Shown: in pieces, positions 26,400 to 38,500 of the stretch | Numbering within the stretch: position 1 is the first letter of the stretch | Layout of the letters: each line of letters starts with the position of its first letter | From: Gracilariopsis chorda | Taxonomy: Eukaryota; Rhodophyta; Florideophyceae; Gracilariales; Gracilariaceae | DNA: 64,000 bases | Direction: 5' to 3' | NCBI GenBank assembly: GCA_003194525.1 | Contig: NBIV01000065.1 | Coordinates: 186,001-250,000, forward strand | The notes under the pieces: generated by a model | What the model saw: only the letters and a program-made list of their open reading frames with translations | The model's database searches: none | Told to the model about the DNA's origin: nothing | Program-made: the position numbers and the translations under genes

Positions 26400-28440
26400 A
26401 GTTTTAATGGGAGGTTCCCACCGTAGGCAGTAGTCCAGGATCCTTGAAATTGAGAGCTTTGTTCTGGGAGCCATAGTTTTTATCCGCATAAGCAGTGGTT
26501 GCGTCAGATGTTTGCGCGACTTCCCGATTTAAGGTAGTTGAAGCTAGCCATGCATGCAGAACATTTGGCAAGGGATGAAAGAAGTCCGTTTTAGCACGGA
26601 GGGAGGACGCCGTCGGACTGGAAGGTTTCTCCTCTGGAGTGAGGGCCTCGTAATTTGCAACCACCTTGGCCTTATCCGTCAGTGAGCAAAGACACTAAGG
26701 AGATGTATGTCCATGGGTGTACCAAAGGTGGCAAATCAGAGCCAACACGGTGATGCGCTGGTTAATATTCCGAGCATTGGAGAAGCATACCACAGGGCAA
26801 GTATCATTCCAACCACGCTGTTGATAACGGGATTGACCGTTCATGAACGGTAGTCGTGGTGGAAGAACGCAAATGTTCCCCACGTACAATACGGGATTGT
26901 CTCGCGCCGTTTCGAACACTTCCTCCGTCGTTGACGGTACGTCCGTGGTTGGTATTGACAAACCATCTGCTTATCATAAATGAACGGTGTCGTATCCCTG
27001 TTGGAGGGTTTTATCCGCTAAAGGCAAGGGCGATGATGAATTGCTCTCCAGCAACAACGTTTTGGCGGGCTTAGACCGATGATTCGGGGTTCTTGCATGA
27101 AGTGCTTCCCCTTCCGCTCGATTGTGTTGAACAAGGTTGAGGTAGGTGATCTTTCTGTTGTCCTTGTAGTAACGAGTGACAAGAATCCGAATTGCCGGGT
27201 CAAGGCCATCGAGGAACCTGATACATCGATCCCCTGTGGGCTATACATTCTCACAACTTTGGAAGGCCTTGTTAAAGCGCAGCGAGTAATCAGTTAAAGT
27301 CTCGCCTGAGCGCTGACGAGTATATCACAACACGAGGATGGCGGCTCCCTGAATGAGGGTATTGGTGGCATAGGAGCGCAATAAATATTGCGCAGCCTCC
27401 GGCCACCATGTTACTCCTCCCTATGAGGCACGGGATGATCCCCTGACAAAAGTTTACTGATCCTTTGCCACTCCCCGTAAGAAATACGGTAATGACAAAT
27501 AGGCTTGTCTCTCATTCATTCCGAGAATATCAGCTTCCACTACAAAGCTCAAAAAAAAGTCCAACACCATAATTGGGTCTTCTTCAGTAAAATAATGGTT
27601 ACGCATTTAGACTTGCATAGCTTTTATAAACTCTTTCACGTTTTCACTGCCACGGGGTGTACGTCCTAAGCAGGAATCTTCGAGCCGGTAGTACTGCTAT
27701 GACAATAATTTCTGATACAATGGGTTCGTTGGTTTTAATTCCCTGAGGCCAGGGTGTCTTCTCGCCTTGCTGCGGGTACAAATCGCACCTTAGGTGGCGG
27801 ATGGTCGCTAAGAGTGAGAAGAACGGCCTCGGTTCTCGCCCTCTGATTCGGATTACGAGGAACTAGAACCATCTGAACGGTTTTGGGATAAATGCAATGA
27901 TGTCGTAGAATCAGAATCCGAGTGATCTCGTTTGTGTTTCCGCTTTTAGCGGCGCTTCTTTCTTCCACCGTGCTGGTCGTGTTGTGACGCACCTGGTGCC
28001 GGATCATCCGAGGACGGTTCATGCATGACCATAAACTGCTCTAACGTCTTCAGAGGGGCACGAAATCGATCGAATCGAGAGTCAACTCTTTCTATAAGGG
28101 TGGCCGGTTGCCTCAAACTCTCTAACATAGAGTTGAAATCAGACCGTAAGATAGGGAGATCCTCTGTGACCACCATTGTAGAAGTGTCCACCACCACCTC
28201 ACGGAGGGTTTGTAATTCCCCCAAAAGGGTGTCATGGGCCGTCCATGAAGCGTGAACCTGAAATTCCAGGGAATTCCTTTGGAGGGTGTTATATGTCCGT
28301 CAGACGGGGTTGAGGTGCGGTGGCGGCCACGGCGGGAGCCAGATGAGCACCATCCAAGGCATTCGATAACGCGGTCGACGTGTGATTCCAGGGTTCCTGG
28401 GGTGCGTTTGAAGTCATAGATGAAATCCTCACAGCATGGC
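26400..28440 (-). pseudogene. gag region of C1 (fossil)
   Basis: It corresponds to C2 gag (57980-60157). Recognisable pieces are MGELQTLREVVVDTSTM near 28224 (C2: VGELKSLQEVVSATPV) and LICHLWYTHGHTSP near 26700, the remains of the zinc-knuckle region. Broken many times. Confidence 0.75.
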
Positions 28441-28673
28441 TGGATTTAACTTGAGTCAAAGAAACAAACCGAACTTCGGGATTATCTCCATCATTGTGGG
28501 AGCGGCTGCACATGATTGCAGGCTGTGCAGAGGAGGTCCTCCTCAACAACAGGGCCAAACTATACAATGGGAAAACAAGGGAACTGTCAAAAAACCAAAC
28601 CAAACAAACAAAACCACGAAAGAAAGAACCAAACACAAACCAATTCTGGGTCTTATAGGTCTAGAAACAACTT

Positions 28674-29470
28674 TGTAGTGCAATGACCGGAAACGGGAGG
28701 GCACCGAATGTTTTTCGAGGTTTTTCCTCGTTAGACTTGAGCCCAGCTGGGTAGAGCCCTCCCAGGGGTGGCACTACTATGTCGTGTTGTAGGGCAGAGG
28801 CCACCCGTCGCGAATTGCGCAGGGAGGTTGAGACAAGAATCAGGTATCTGCAGGAGTGGTGTGTGGCGGTCATCATACTTTACAGAGGTGAGGTTTCTAC
28901 GTTAGTGGCACGCGCGAACACGAGCTGTGGGTAGCGGCAAAGCCACCCTGTAAAGAGAAAAGGAAAGGGGGAGCTGAGTCACGAGTGTCGTGAAGGATAC
29001 TAACGGCCGTGCCGGTAAATAAACCTTATACAAGGCGAACAGCAAGACAGTTGGAATAAGAATCCGAACACTCAGGTCCTTTATATAGGCAAGGGGGTTA
29101 GACTTTCCGTATGCTACGTTGCTTCCATCCGAAAAGGAATACAGAACACACGAAGGCGGTGAGGTCTACAGCCAATTCTCTAGATTGTGGTCCCCTGTTG
29201 GGGAATGTTTACTGGTGCGACGGCAATTCACTGGCACACTAAATACTAAACATCCCAGACATCGGTGTGAAAATAATAAATAGAATTAACTTATCTACTC
29301 TACTTTGGTGTTTTATGCCCACTATTGTGCCCAATTGCCAATTCACTCTTCCGTTTTCCACGTTTCAAATCCACTATTAGTGGTCTTAGTTCATGCAATG
29401 ACTACAATACCGAAACATTCCGGAAATCCACCAAGTACCAAGAATCCCTCCCTGAGGGCATTGCACTTCA
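28674..29470 (-). repeat. 5' LTR of chromovirus C1
   Basis: 797-bp partner of 17900-18698. The internal flank ('ccaattctgggtc' near 28640) corresponds to the primer-binding-site side of C2 but is eroded. Confidence 0.9.
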
Positions 29471-30109
29471 TTCTGATTGTCATGTACGACCTGCACTGTT
29501 GCAGGCGCGGTAGCCAGGGTAGTTTTCTACTTATTTCTAATTTTATTAGGAATAGTGGGCGGCCCACAGTACTTACGGCGACGCCGACACTGTCCCGGGA
29601 AAGGAAAAAGCAAGAACCACCTTGGAAGTGGCCGCCCATCCTCACTTGGGGAGTCCCATCAACTTGACGTCGTGGAGCCCTGCTTTTTGGGACCCTTACC
29701 AGATCTGCAGACTGCAGTTCGCTCGGGGATAACTCCTCTCTCTCGCTGGCAGTAGCGTCTCTTTCGCGTCCCTATAGGAGTGAACCCCCGTCTCGTGTGG
29801 ACAACCACCTCTTCTGTCCGGCAACTGTGCTCTCGCCCACTTATCCGTCCATCCGGCGATACGACATTGTGTCCTCACGCATCTGCTGGGCCTCACGCTC
29901 TTGTCGATCCCTCAATCTCTAGGACCGTGGCCTGCAAGGTCACGCACGGTCTCTGCGGTGTTTGTTTTGTGATCATCCCTCCCGAAAGGTTGCTACAGTC
30001 CTTAGTGGGATACCACAGCCATTTCCTGACCTGTAAACGTACAACCTATGAACCGTCGTCCACTGCTTGAATCCCAGCCGAACTACTGCTGTGTGTAAAA
30101 GGGACCCCC
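29471..30109. other. Unassigned stretch between C1 and copia E
   Basis: No supported gene, RNA or repeat. Open frames on both strands (for example 29780-30070) have no motif and overlap each other. It may be DNA that followed B2 before C1 arrived. Confidence 0.4.
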
Positions 30110-33100
30110 AAATTTATTCTGCTTGCTTTGCGGCATATATCGATTTGAACAGCAAAAATTTTTTACCAGGAACATATGAAGAGCCAGAAGCATTCTGAGG
30201 TTGCTCCATTATCAACGGGTCTTCTAGATCATCATAAAAGTCAGCAATACTTACATCCATGGTTCCCAGGATCTGTTGCTGTGCTGCTGCCTTGACCAGC
30301 GCTAAGCGAAGGGTCTCTAGCCTAGCCAATGTTAAAGGTTCTCGGGATCGCAGTCTAGATAGGGTCTTCGCATGTACCCTGGTACGACAAACCGAGCCTT
30401 GGGTACTATTTCGGGAGGATTCATGCTTAGATATTTCCGGTTGATTGTCCACAGGAATGGAAGAGATCTTATTCTTGGCTTTCTGTGGATGAGTCTCCAA
30501 GTTTTTCTTTCAATGGGAGCGTTATACTCTCTGTTGATTGCCACTGCCCACTCGAGGGTATCTCCTGCTTCCTCGAAGCTGTTTGGTATCTTAATCAATT
30601 CGCTATGATCACTTGAGCGCCAGTGTGCAACCAAAAGATTTGCAAAGGCAGCGTCAAATTGTTCTTCTTCTTCTCCATCAAGTCATTACTTTGCTTCGGT
30701 CTGGCCCAAACACTAGAAGTCGAGTTGCGTGTTGATGGATGGTAGGTTATTCTTCGATACCTTGAAATCCCTTTTGCCTGACCATGATCAACTTTTCAGT
30801 TGAAGGGATGTAAATCCTGTATAAGATTTGGGTACTTTGCATGCCTAAGAAGTGTCCCTTCACAGAATAGGGTAGTAGTTTCTTGCTTGGTGCAGTATTG
30901 GATCGATAGATATACGCACCACCTTCTTATCTAAACTTGAGTAGAGTACAGGACTCGGGCTCTTCACCAAACCATGTCTTGTACGGTACCTTCATGCCAA
31001 TTTTGGAGTTTCATAAGCGGTTCCATATCCAGTTTGCATGGAATAAGGCTTCTTCCAAAAGCTTTACTGGCAGTTCGGATGGATAGAAGAACGTCAGAGC
31101 CGTCTTCCACAAATCTTGGATGATTTTCTCAGCAGCGCCAATCAACTAGTGTGCGTATGGTGACTTGTACTGAAGAATTATTCCGTTGTTCAAAGCGTAA
31201 GTGATGAACTCGTTCGCTTTATTCTCACCCGCTCTTTCAAAGAGAAAGCGATATAGACGTTTCCTTGGTTGATCGTTTCCCGCGAGAGCCTTGTACAACT
31301 TTATTGAGACGAAGAACTGTGATTTGTTTGATAAGAAGTAAATCGAACATGCTGTTGTGTGGTCATCAATGACTACCTAGATGTACCTAGATCCTTGTAA
31401 TGAAGGTGATGTGATGGGACCAATAAGATCAGTATGAGTGAGATCCAGTGCCGAAGTCGGTTGGGATAAAGAGCGCTATAGTGGAGCTTGTCTCGATCCT
31501 GCTTCGAGATATGGTGTGCAATGGATGTTATAGTCATCCGACTGCGAGAGATTGAGTACACCATTGGACTGGTCGAGCTTAGAGAGTAGAATCTTTTCTG
31601 GGATGGCCTAGCTTTTCATGCCAGTCGTTTGCAGTATCTCTTGGTACTGGAAGTGTGGCTTGCGCACAAGGTGTAGAAACAGGGTTAGATAGAGGAAAGA
31701 GGTCGTTCTTTGCTGTGGACTGATGAAGCAGTGCGTGGAGTCCAGCATCTTTAATGGTTAATCTGGTAGAGCTCTTGTGACTACTGAATTTCACAGTAGC
31801 AGGCCCTCATAATACTGGTAGGGAAAAGAGATTGGAGTCAAATGAAGGTGTGAATTTTGCAGGTAAACAAATTCCATCTCGCAAGGTTAACATGATCGCT
31901 CCTGTCCCTTTTATCTCAGATTCTCTGTGGTATGGTCCCAATAATTGACTCCCCACCGCGTTATATTCCCAGAAGAGGGTTCTATCGTTAACGAAAACAT
32001 GACGGGCGACACACTCCATCCATGTCACAGCGTCATGTTGTCAAAGAGATAGTATTCCCTGTGTTATTGCAACAAACCCTTGAGGTTCAATTTTTTTTGT
32101 TATTGAGGGTTTGCTATCTGCTCTTCCTTCCGTTAGGTTCCAGTCATTCAATCAAAAGTTTTTGTTACGGATTCGGTTTGAATATCGTTTGCGGTAGTCC
32201 TCCTTTGGTTTGGATTGCCTTCTTTAACGGCATTCTGAGCGAATATGGCCTGATCTTCCACAGTGCCAGCAGCTAATGGTTGTGGATCTACTACATGGCT
32301 CTGAGATTTACGCCTTGGACAGGAGAGTGCTCAGCTGCATGAAGGTCTGTTCCAAGTTCCTCATTGAAAAGAGGAGCTTATCCAAGAGGTGAGAAAGAGG
32401 TAGATGAGAATCCACTGCATGTGCCTGGCCCTCTATTTTGATCTTCTGAATTGTGCTTTCTCCATCGCTGGGAGTGACTTGTGGTATCACCAGTATTCCC
32501 TTTTCAGAAGTTGGTAGCTCGCTATGATCTGCAAAAGTAACCCTTTGAATAGAGCTGCAGCTTGGGGCCGGTAAGTCCTAAAGGCGTCTTCGAATCCGCA
32601 GACGGAGGTTAGTAGGTGCGAACACTGGGCGAACGAGTAGAGTGAGTTGGTTGGATGGGAGCAGTAGACCACATGTCATGTACTAGATTCGGAGATCCCA
32701 GTAAGGATCCAGTACTAGGGACTTGGGTTATATCTCGTTTGTTCGTTCAGTTTAGTTAGGAGTCCCGAGTGGTGCCGAGTAAGACTTGGTTAAGATGTCG
32801 GGTGGGACCTGTTCAATGACTTTAGCCAGAATGCTCTGCAGTATCATTGCCTTGAATTTGTACACTTTCTTTGGGTGAACAGCCATTGGTGCAGGGTCGT
32901 GAGGAATGGGAATGTTGTCTTGCAGTAGTGATCATGTTTCAAGAAGAGCGGCATTGATTGTTAAAGCTTGTACCATAACGTAAGGTTGGTGCAAGATAGT
33001 TTGGGTTTGGAGAGAGCTTCCATCGTCGATGAAGATGGTGAGTGTGAGAAGGCAGCATCTGAGAGAATTTGTGTAGATGCTTCTTGGTTAAGAAGTTTGC

Positions 33101-33200
33101 AGTAGTGCAAGAGAGATTTTAGATGATATGTTTCTTCGGATCTGTTTTGTCGTTTTGGAAATCGTGAGAGCGTTGAAGAGATGAGAGTGTGTTCTAGGCC
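30110..33200 (-). mobile_element. Ty1/copia element E (old, heavily broken, no LTRs seen)
   Basis: Minus-strand order is: a gag-like start near 33080-32960 (KPKLSCTNLTLWYKL), a zinc knuckle SCWHCGRSGHIRSECR (about 32276-32230, the CX2CX4HX4C pattern), GAG-pre-integrase (DWHEKLGHPRKDSTL near 31620), an integrase zone near 31560-30700, the pre-RT hinge (INREYNAPIERKTWRLIHRKP near 30530) and the first part of RT (KARFVVPGYMRR near 30385; TLARLETLRLALVKAAAQQQ near 30340). It stops at the point where RT would read LYGLKQ. E is clearly different from families A and B. Old. Confidence 0.75.
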
Positions 33201-33208
33201 CATGACCT

Positions 33209-33463
33209 GTGACCCCGACAGATGCTCAAGAACAGCTACGGCAGGTGCCAATCGTTCACAGGGTGCTTTATGGAGGAGCTATGGACTACGTATGCGATCT
33301 GGATGAGTATGCACGTCGCAAAAGAAGTCCACATGAGTACAGAGTAAAAGCTGTTGGCCTTCAGAACCATATGAATAAAGCCAGAGGTAATAATAATCAT
33401 GACGAGATTTTGAATCTTTTACCTCAGATGCGTTTATACTATATACAGAACAATAGATGTTAG
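33209..33463 (+). CDS. Hypothetical 84-residue frame cut short by an F LTR
   Basis: The open frame reads EQLRQVPIVHRVLYGGAMDY, then YARRKRSPHEYRVKAVGLQ, and ends at a TAG that is part of the target site (GTTAG) of the solo LTR F2. It is hydrophilic and basic, with no domain I recognise. The first codon is GTG and the true start is unknown; the frame may be the last exon of a host gene or of an element. Without F2 it would end at the same TAG, so F2 landed exactly at its stop. Confidence 0.3.
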   Translation: MTPTDAQEQLRQVPIVHRVLYGGAMDYVCDLDEYARRKRSPHEYRVKAVGLQNHMNKARGNNNHDEILNLLPQMRLYYIQNNRC

Positions 33464-35290
33464 TGTTGCGCGCGAAATCTATGTAATGTTACACTAGTGC
33501 CGGAAGCATTCTAAAGTTCGTTGGCCCAGCAGAACTACAGTAATTCTGTGACGCTGGCGCCACGTAGCAGAATTTGATTGGTTAATGTGCAGCTCCAGAG
33601 TCTGCTGAAAGGCAATGGAGTAACGTAGAAGTGCAACGCGCTATGAAGGGGATTCTGGACACTTGGTATTTATCCCCAAAGGTTCGGTGATGCACACGGA
33701 GTGTAGTGGGTGTATGAAACTTGAATTACTGAGTTGGGTGTTCGACGCGTGAGACACGGTACGACTCAATTGATGGTTGTCTATAGCACTGGACGTGAAC
33801 CCAAAAATGTGGGACAATTCTAGCTTTTTCTATCATTAATATTGCACCCATTTCTGAGATGGTTAAGACTTAGTGCGCCTGCGCAATCGCCGCTGCACCA
33901 ATAGAACTGTACCGAACAGGGACTTTGTTGCCTTCGGCAGTCATAAACTTCTCCACGGAGGAATACTCCGTTGCACACGGTTGTCTAACCCACCTGCGCC
34001 ACGTGAAGAGACCCAGTGCTTGGAATGCTTTACCATGTATTGTAGTTCTTGCCATTTTGTAAGGTCCACCCCGGGCCCCCTGTCTTTATCAGTCACAGTC
34101 GTGACTCTTTTTTTGTTCTGTTCTTTTTCCAACTTTCGGGTACCATTTCGGTATCCACTACTTTTTGTCAGTTACTTTTGCACGTGCAAATTACGTGGAT
34201 TCGGCAGCTACTAGAGAACGTACACACAACGCTCAGTTCAATCACCGTGTCTTGTCTCATCTTCGAACAGAAGTCGTGATGGGCTGAAACTAATGTTACA
34301 AACGGTTTAGTCCTGTACTCTATTAAAAGGGCTCTCCAATTGGATTAAACTCGCTGGAGAAAGATATGAAAAACTTTGTTGTTCTTCTCCCAGCCCACGC
34401 CATTGAACTACAAATTTAGACTTATAAATGAATAAATTGAGAGCAGTAATGCATTTCTGTCTCATTTTGGGTCCTTGTAGAATACATAAAACGGCTAATT
34501 GAGTTTGACATTTTGCTTTGCACTCAGAACAACAACCAGCTAACCTAAACGTCTCACTCAAGTCTTGTAAATTGAAGTTTTCATATGTTCGGCCATCAAC
34601 CGCATTTACCTACTAAGCCGTGTACCACCAGATACATATTCAGGGTCGGGCATCATCGTCGCTAAAAGTAGTTGAAGCGCTTTTGGTGGGAGAGAGAGAC
34701 TGATGGTTTTTAACGAAGGCGCTTCTGTGGTATGTGAGTTTCACTGGAGCTTTGTGCGGATAACGGTGTTGGTTGTGAGACCTAGTGGTTTCCCAACGGA
34801 AATAATTGAGAGGAAGCTGTCCGCAGGTGAGTAGCAGCTCATCCTATATTGGAAAGAGCATGGTTGGGTATAGACTAAAATCATGTGGCGCTCTTAGTAG
34901 CCTTTCTTTTGAAGTTGTGTAAGAATTGTAAGCCTTTGCTTTTGTTTAGACCAGAAGTGAGTATGCCGCAAAAATCATTTCATATTTTGAATGTCGAACT
35001 GGGAGCCGAGAATCTAACTTCTTGTGACCATTGACATACATTTTTGGTCGCACCGTTTCAAAACATTTTGAAAGAATGAGCATTTTGCTTCTTTTTCATT
35101 TTCAGGTGTTTTATTAGCCGGTTGAGTTCCCTTGATCCCTCCGTATGTCATACATTTATGCTTTTTCTGCCCTTTTCCTCATCTGTACGGGGTTGTCAGC
35201 TACGAGAAAGAACATTATTTAAACCTACTCTATCGCTAGGTTTGGCTCCCCCCCCCCCCCCGACATCACCGTCTCGTGATGGCGCCCACA
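33464..35290 (+). mobile_element. Solo LTR F2 of gypsy family F (old), with internal insertion
   Basis: It starts TGTTGCGCGCGAAATC and ends CTCGTGATGGCGCCCACA, like the F1 LTRs. A perfect 5-bp target duplication GTTAG flanks it (33459-33463 and 35291-35295). Matches to F1 occur at 33500-33630 (ATTGGTTAATGTGCAGCTCCAGAG), 34435-34500 and 34560-35290. About 800 bp (roughly 33640-34430) has no counterpart in F1. The LTR is old and diverged. No internal retrotransposon sequence remains, as expected after LTR-LTR recombination. Confidence 0.85.
33640..34430. other. Insertion of about 800 bp within solo LTR F2
   Basis: The sequence interrupts the alignment of F2 with the 1066-bp F1 LTR. It has no recognisable coding region. 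A frame at 33873-34214 has a hydrophobic C-terminal part but no motif. I could not identify terminal inverted repeats, so its class is unknown. Confidence 0.45.
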
Positions 35291-35317
35291 GTTAGATATA
35301 AAAACATGTACATGTTG

Positions 35318-36380
35318 TGTCGGTCGCAAAGTTGGTAGAATGTTCCGGCACTGCTGGAACACACGTGTAGAGTGCTTCAGCAGTGTCCGGAGCATTCTAT
35401 GCTTCGCTGGCCCAGCATTACCATTGTATTTCGGTGATGCAGGCGCCAGTTGCTAAATTACTATTGGTTAGTGTGCAGCTCCAGAGGCTTTTGGAAGCTA
35501 ATGAAGTACCCTAGACGCACTAATGAGTAATTAGAAAGTAGTAATGCGTTTCTGTGTTGTTTTGCATGCCTTTTGACTCTATAGAAGGGCGAGGTGAGTC
35601 CCGGACTTCGGTTTAGACTCATCTCAAGAACCACATCTAGAAGTCCTCACCTCCACAACTGTTTCAACGTTAAAAATCAACCATCAACTCTCAACTGCAC
35701 TCAGTGAAGCGCTTGCCCCTTTGTGCATACACAGGGTGGGGCATTACCGTCGCTGAAACCGGTTAAACCGCCTTGGCGTCGACGTGAGACGGGTAGTGTG
35801 TACAAAAAGCGCTTCTGTCGTCTGTGAGCCCCTACCGGAGCTTTGCTCGGATAATGGTGACGGTCGACAGACCTGATGGTTTTTGGACGGAAGTGCTTGA
35901 TGGGAAGCTGTCCTCAGGCGACGTGCCGTGCAACCTCTCCTGCAAAGGGCCAGATTGGGTATAGAGTGAAAGCATATCCCGCTGTTAGTAGCTATCCTTC
36001 GAAAGCCCTGTAAGCATTGTACGCAACTGTCTCTGGTTATTGCAGAAGTGTATGGTCTGCAGAATTCACTTTACATCCGGAGTGTCTTACCGGAAGCCGT
36101 GAGTTTGACTCCTAGTGACCCTTGAATTAATTCTTGGGTTGTGCGTCGTTTCAGGAAGTATCAAGACGTTTGTATTCGGATTGAGCCTTGTGCTCTCCTT
36201 TTGTATTTGTTGTCATCGTTGCAGGTTGAGTCCTTCTGGTCCCTGCAAAGGTTGTTCGTTTGATCTTTTGTTCGTTTCATTTCATTTTGTTGGGGCTTTG
36301 AGCTACGAGGAACACCCTTTTTAGGGTAATTTGTCATTTATTTTGGCCCCCTGCGTCACCATCTCGTGAAAGTGCCCACA
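35318..36380 (+). mobile_element. Solo LTR F3 of gypsy family F
   Basis: 1063 bp, close in length to the 1066-bp F1 LTRs and aligning end to end: start TGTCGGTCGCAAAG, TATA-less counterpart of the promoter block near 35583 (ctatagaagggcgag), and end AGTGCCCACA. It lies only 22 bp after the F2 target duplication. The flanking 5-mers TGTTG and CAAAC do not match. It is younger than F2 and older than F1 by divergence. Confidence 0.85.
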
Positions 36381-36503
36381 CAAACATCATTTGTGTCATG
36401 CTTGCAGATGCAGAACACTTCTTTTGTCAGTTGGGTGCGTGTGTTTAAAGGAGTTGCGCGCACTGTACGACGGCAAACCGTGCGTGCTGTTAACCACCCT
36501 ACG

Positions 36504-37240
36504 TCACACAAAGCGTGCCATGCTCACGCTGTAGCGTCCGCGTTTGGTGCGGCTCACGTCCTCCACGCACACTTTTCCCACTCCCCTCGCCGAGATGGTG
36601 TTCGCCACGCCCACGCTCTTACTGCCGCTGCGCGCCACTCGCTGGTTGTGCGAGATAAGCCCCTTCGCCAGCGGCTTTGCGAACTTGCGGCGACTCATAC
36701 TCAGCCCGCTACTGCCCACCGCGTCCAGGCGCAGTGATGACTCCACGCTGTGCACCGCCTTCATCGCGCGCCCCGTCTCCTCCAGTTGCGTCATGTCGTG
36801 TGTGTGTGTGCTCACCATCGTGTGACGAACGATTTGCATGCTGCTTTCCAGCATGTACGCCACGTCGTGCGTCATGATCACCTGCGCACCACGCCCGTCG
36901 TGCAACACCCTGATGATCCCGATGTGCGCCAGATCCAGCCCCTTCGATAGTACGGCACCCATAAAGTTGCGATGACTCACCTTGTCATCAAAGTTGTCCT
37001 CCAGCTTTTAGCTGCGTGTACCAACTCATCTTCGTTTCCACTTCGTTAGCGCCGCCCACCACCAACAGCCGCTGCGCCGCGTCGTCGTATTCACCCCAGC
37101 ACGTCGTGCGCGCATCACGCATGGCCTCCGCCCTGTCGAGTATGCAGCAGCTCTCTGGCGCCGTGAGGAATTGAAACATGAAGATGGCGCCTTCTCTCAC
37201 CGCGCGCTCGCTCAATGCGATCATGTTCGGCGCCAACGAT
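36504..37240 (-). pseudogene. Possible host-gene remnant, product unknown
   Basis: Two adjoining minus-strand frames look like parts of one GC-rich coding region. The upstream part (37236-36988) reads MIALSERAVREGAIFMFQFL and then LLVVGGANEVETKMSWYTQL. The downstream part (36980-36504) reads NFMGAVLSKGLDLAHIGIIR, then VIMTHDVAYMLESSMQIVRH, then LEETGRAMKAVHSVESSLRL. The second frame is already open upstream as KLEDNFDDKVSHRNF, so the shift between them near 37000 is either a frameshift or a small intron. The open frame may extend upstream to about 37265, where a candidate splice acceptor (CAACAGACGTAG) precedes KLLNHGEANKVEK. I recognise no family. Composition differs from the retroelements around it. 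Confidence 0.4.
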
Positions 37241-37570
37241 TTTTCAACCTTGTTTGCCTCGCCATGGTTAAGCAGCTTCTACGTCTGTTGCCCCGTTAGC
37301 GAGAGAGTTGGTGTGGAGATACGGCGCCAGGTGGGCGTGGTGCGCGGAGTGTGCAGCGTGCCCGTCGAAACAGCGCCGCCGCCGGGCGGACGGAGACAGC
37401 GATGGCGACGACACCAATACTGAATAGCACGCTTAACAGCGGAGATCAACCGAATGCTGTGATCGGTAGATACTATTTGCTAGATAGCCCACGAATCAAA
37501 CAGGTCCAATTTGGAACGATCCGCATCTATCTCCGTCAAATGGTCTCCCGGAGGTACGCCGACAACGGTA

Positions 37571-37596
37571 CAGGTGAACACTGTGATTAGTGTGGG
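37571..37596 (+). repeat. Left terminal inverted repeat of pogo-like element
   Basis: It pairs with 40591-40616 at 24 of 26 positions. The TA target duplication is immediately outside. Confidence 0.9.
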
Positions 37597-37919
37597 CCAC
37601 ACTAATTTTGAATTGTGTTTTCCTGAGCACTTCAAACAAAATAGTGTGGCAAACACTATTATGCAATCCACAATAATTATGGTACGGAAAAATTGGTGTG
37701 GGATACACTAATTTCATGTGACCTCATTATTAGTGTGGGTTTTCTATGCGCCCTCAAGCTCATTGGCACACGCCCATTGGCGCACGCAAATCGCGACCCA
37801 CTGCTGAAGAGTCTGGCGTCACGGTCGTGTGGCGAACAAGCTGCATTGCTTCTTTGCTTCCTTCTCCGTGCCCACGCACTCCAAAACACTCCCACATATG
37901 GCTACCGACGCCGTACTAG

Positions 37920-38500
37920 TCCAAACCAATCCAACCCCAACCTTTTTCGCGCCACACCCCGCGCCACTTCTCACCCCTCCCCCCTTCTCACGGCCCCATC
38001 TTCTCGCTGCCTTGCTTTGCCGCCTTGAGGCAGCGACCTTGGTACGGGCTCACCGCATTGCTTCTGCCCCGCCGCCTTGCCCCCATCTCGCTGCGTTACC
38101 GCCGCCTTTCCGCCTCACCGCGTTGCCGCTACCTCTCCCCGACGTGCCGTCTTGCCGCCGCCTTGCCATTTTTCCACCTCACCGCCTTGCCGCCACCTCG
38201 CTCTGACGCGCCTTCTTGCAGCCACCTTGCCTCCTTTCTGCCTTACTGCCTTGAAGTGGCCTTACAGCCATGCCGCAGCCTCGCGTCGCCACTTTGCAGC
38301 TTTGCCGCCTTGCTGCCGCCCCACCTCGCCGATTTTTCGCCGCCTTGCCGCCTCCTCAACAGCCTTTGCATTGTTTATCGCCTTGCAACCGCCCCTCCGC
38401 CTTGCAGCTGCCTCTCCGCCTTGCAGCTGCCTCTCCGCCTTGCAGCCGCCTCTGCATTGCATTGCCGCCTCGCGGTGTTGCCGCCTTCCTCAGCGGATAA
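37920..38500. repeat. C-rich degenerate repeats (CCGCCTTGC type) inside the transposon
   Basis: Dozens of imperfect copies of CCGCCTTGC and similar words fill this stretch. The clearest tandem array is four 19-bp units at 38378-38453 (38378-38396, 38397-38415, 38416-38434, 38435-38453); the second and third are identical. Long open frames here (for example 38025-38576) are by-products of the repeat and are not called as genes. Confidence 0.85.

Larger units (their letters stand above)
17900..29470 (-). mobile_element. Ty3/gypsy chromovirus C1 (old, heavily broken)
   Basis: Both LTRs (17900-18698 and 28674-29470) start TGTAGTGCAATG and end GCACTTCA on the plus strand. The minus strand carries gag (about 28440-26400), pol (about 26380-22300) and a 3' linker and chromodomain region (about 22070-20606), in the same order as the younger relative C2. 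A segment of about 1.8 kb next to the 3' LTR is absent from C2. The flanking 5-mers (TTTGG, TTCTG) do not match, so no target duplication survives. There are dozens of breaks and the LTRs are well diverged, so this is the older of the two C copies. Confidence 0.85.

Noticed and set aside
17895-29475. Target duplication around C1
   Set aside because: TTTGG and TTCTG share too few bases to claim, although the outer LTR ends are clear.
35249-35263. Run of about 14 C residues as a regulatory site
   Set aside because: It is a homopolymer in the decayed solo LTR F2, where F1 has a short CCCCCTG. Slippage is the simpler explanation.
35313-36385. Target duplication around solo LTR F3
   Set aside because: The flanking 5-mers TGTTG and CAAAC do not match. 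The copy may have lost it by recombination.
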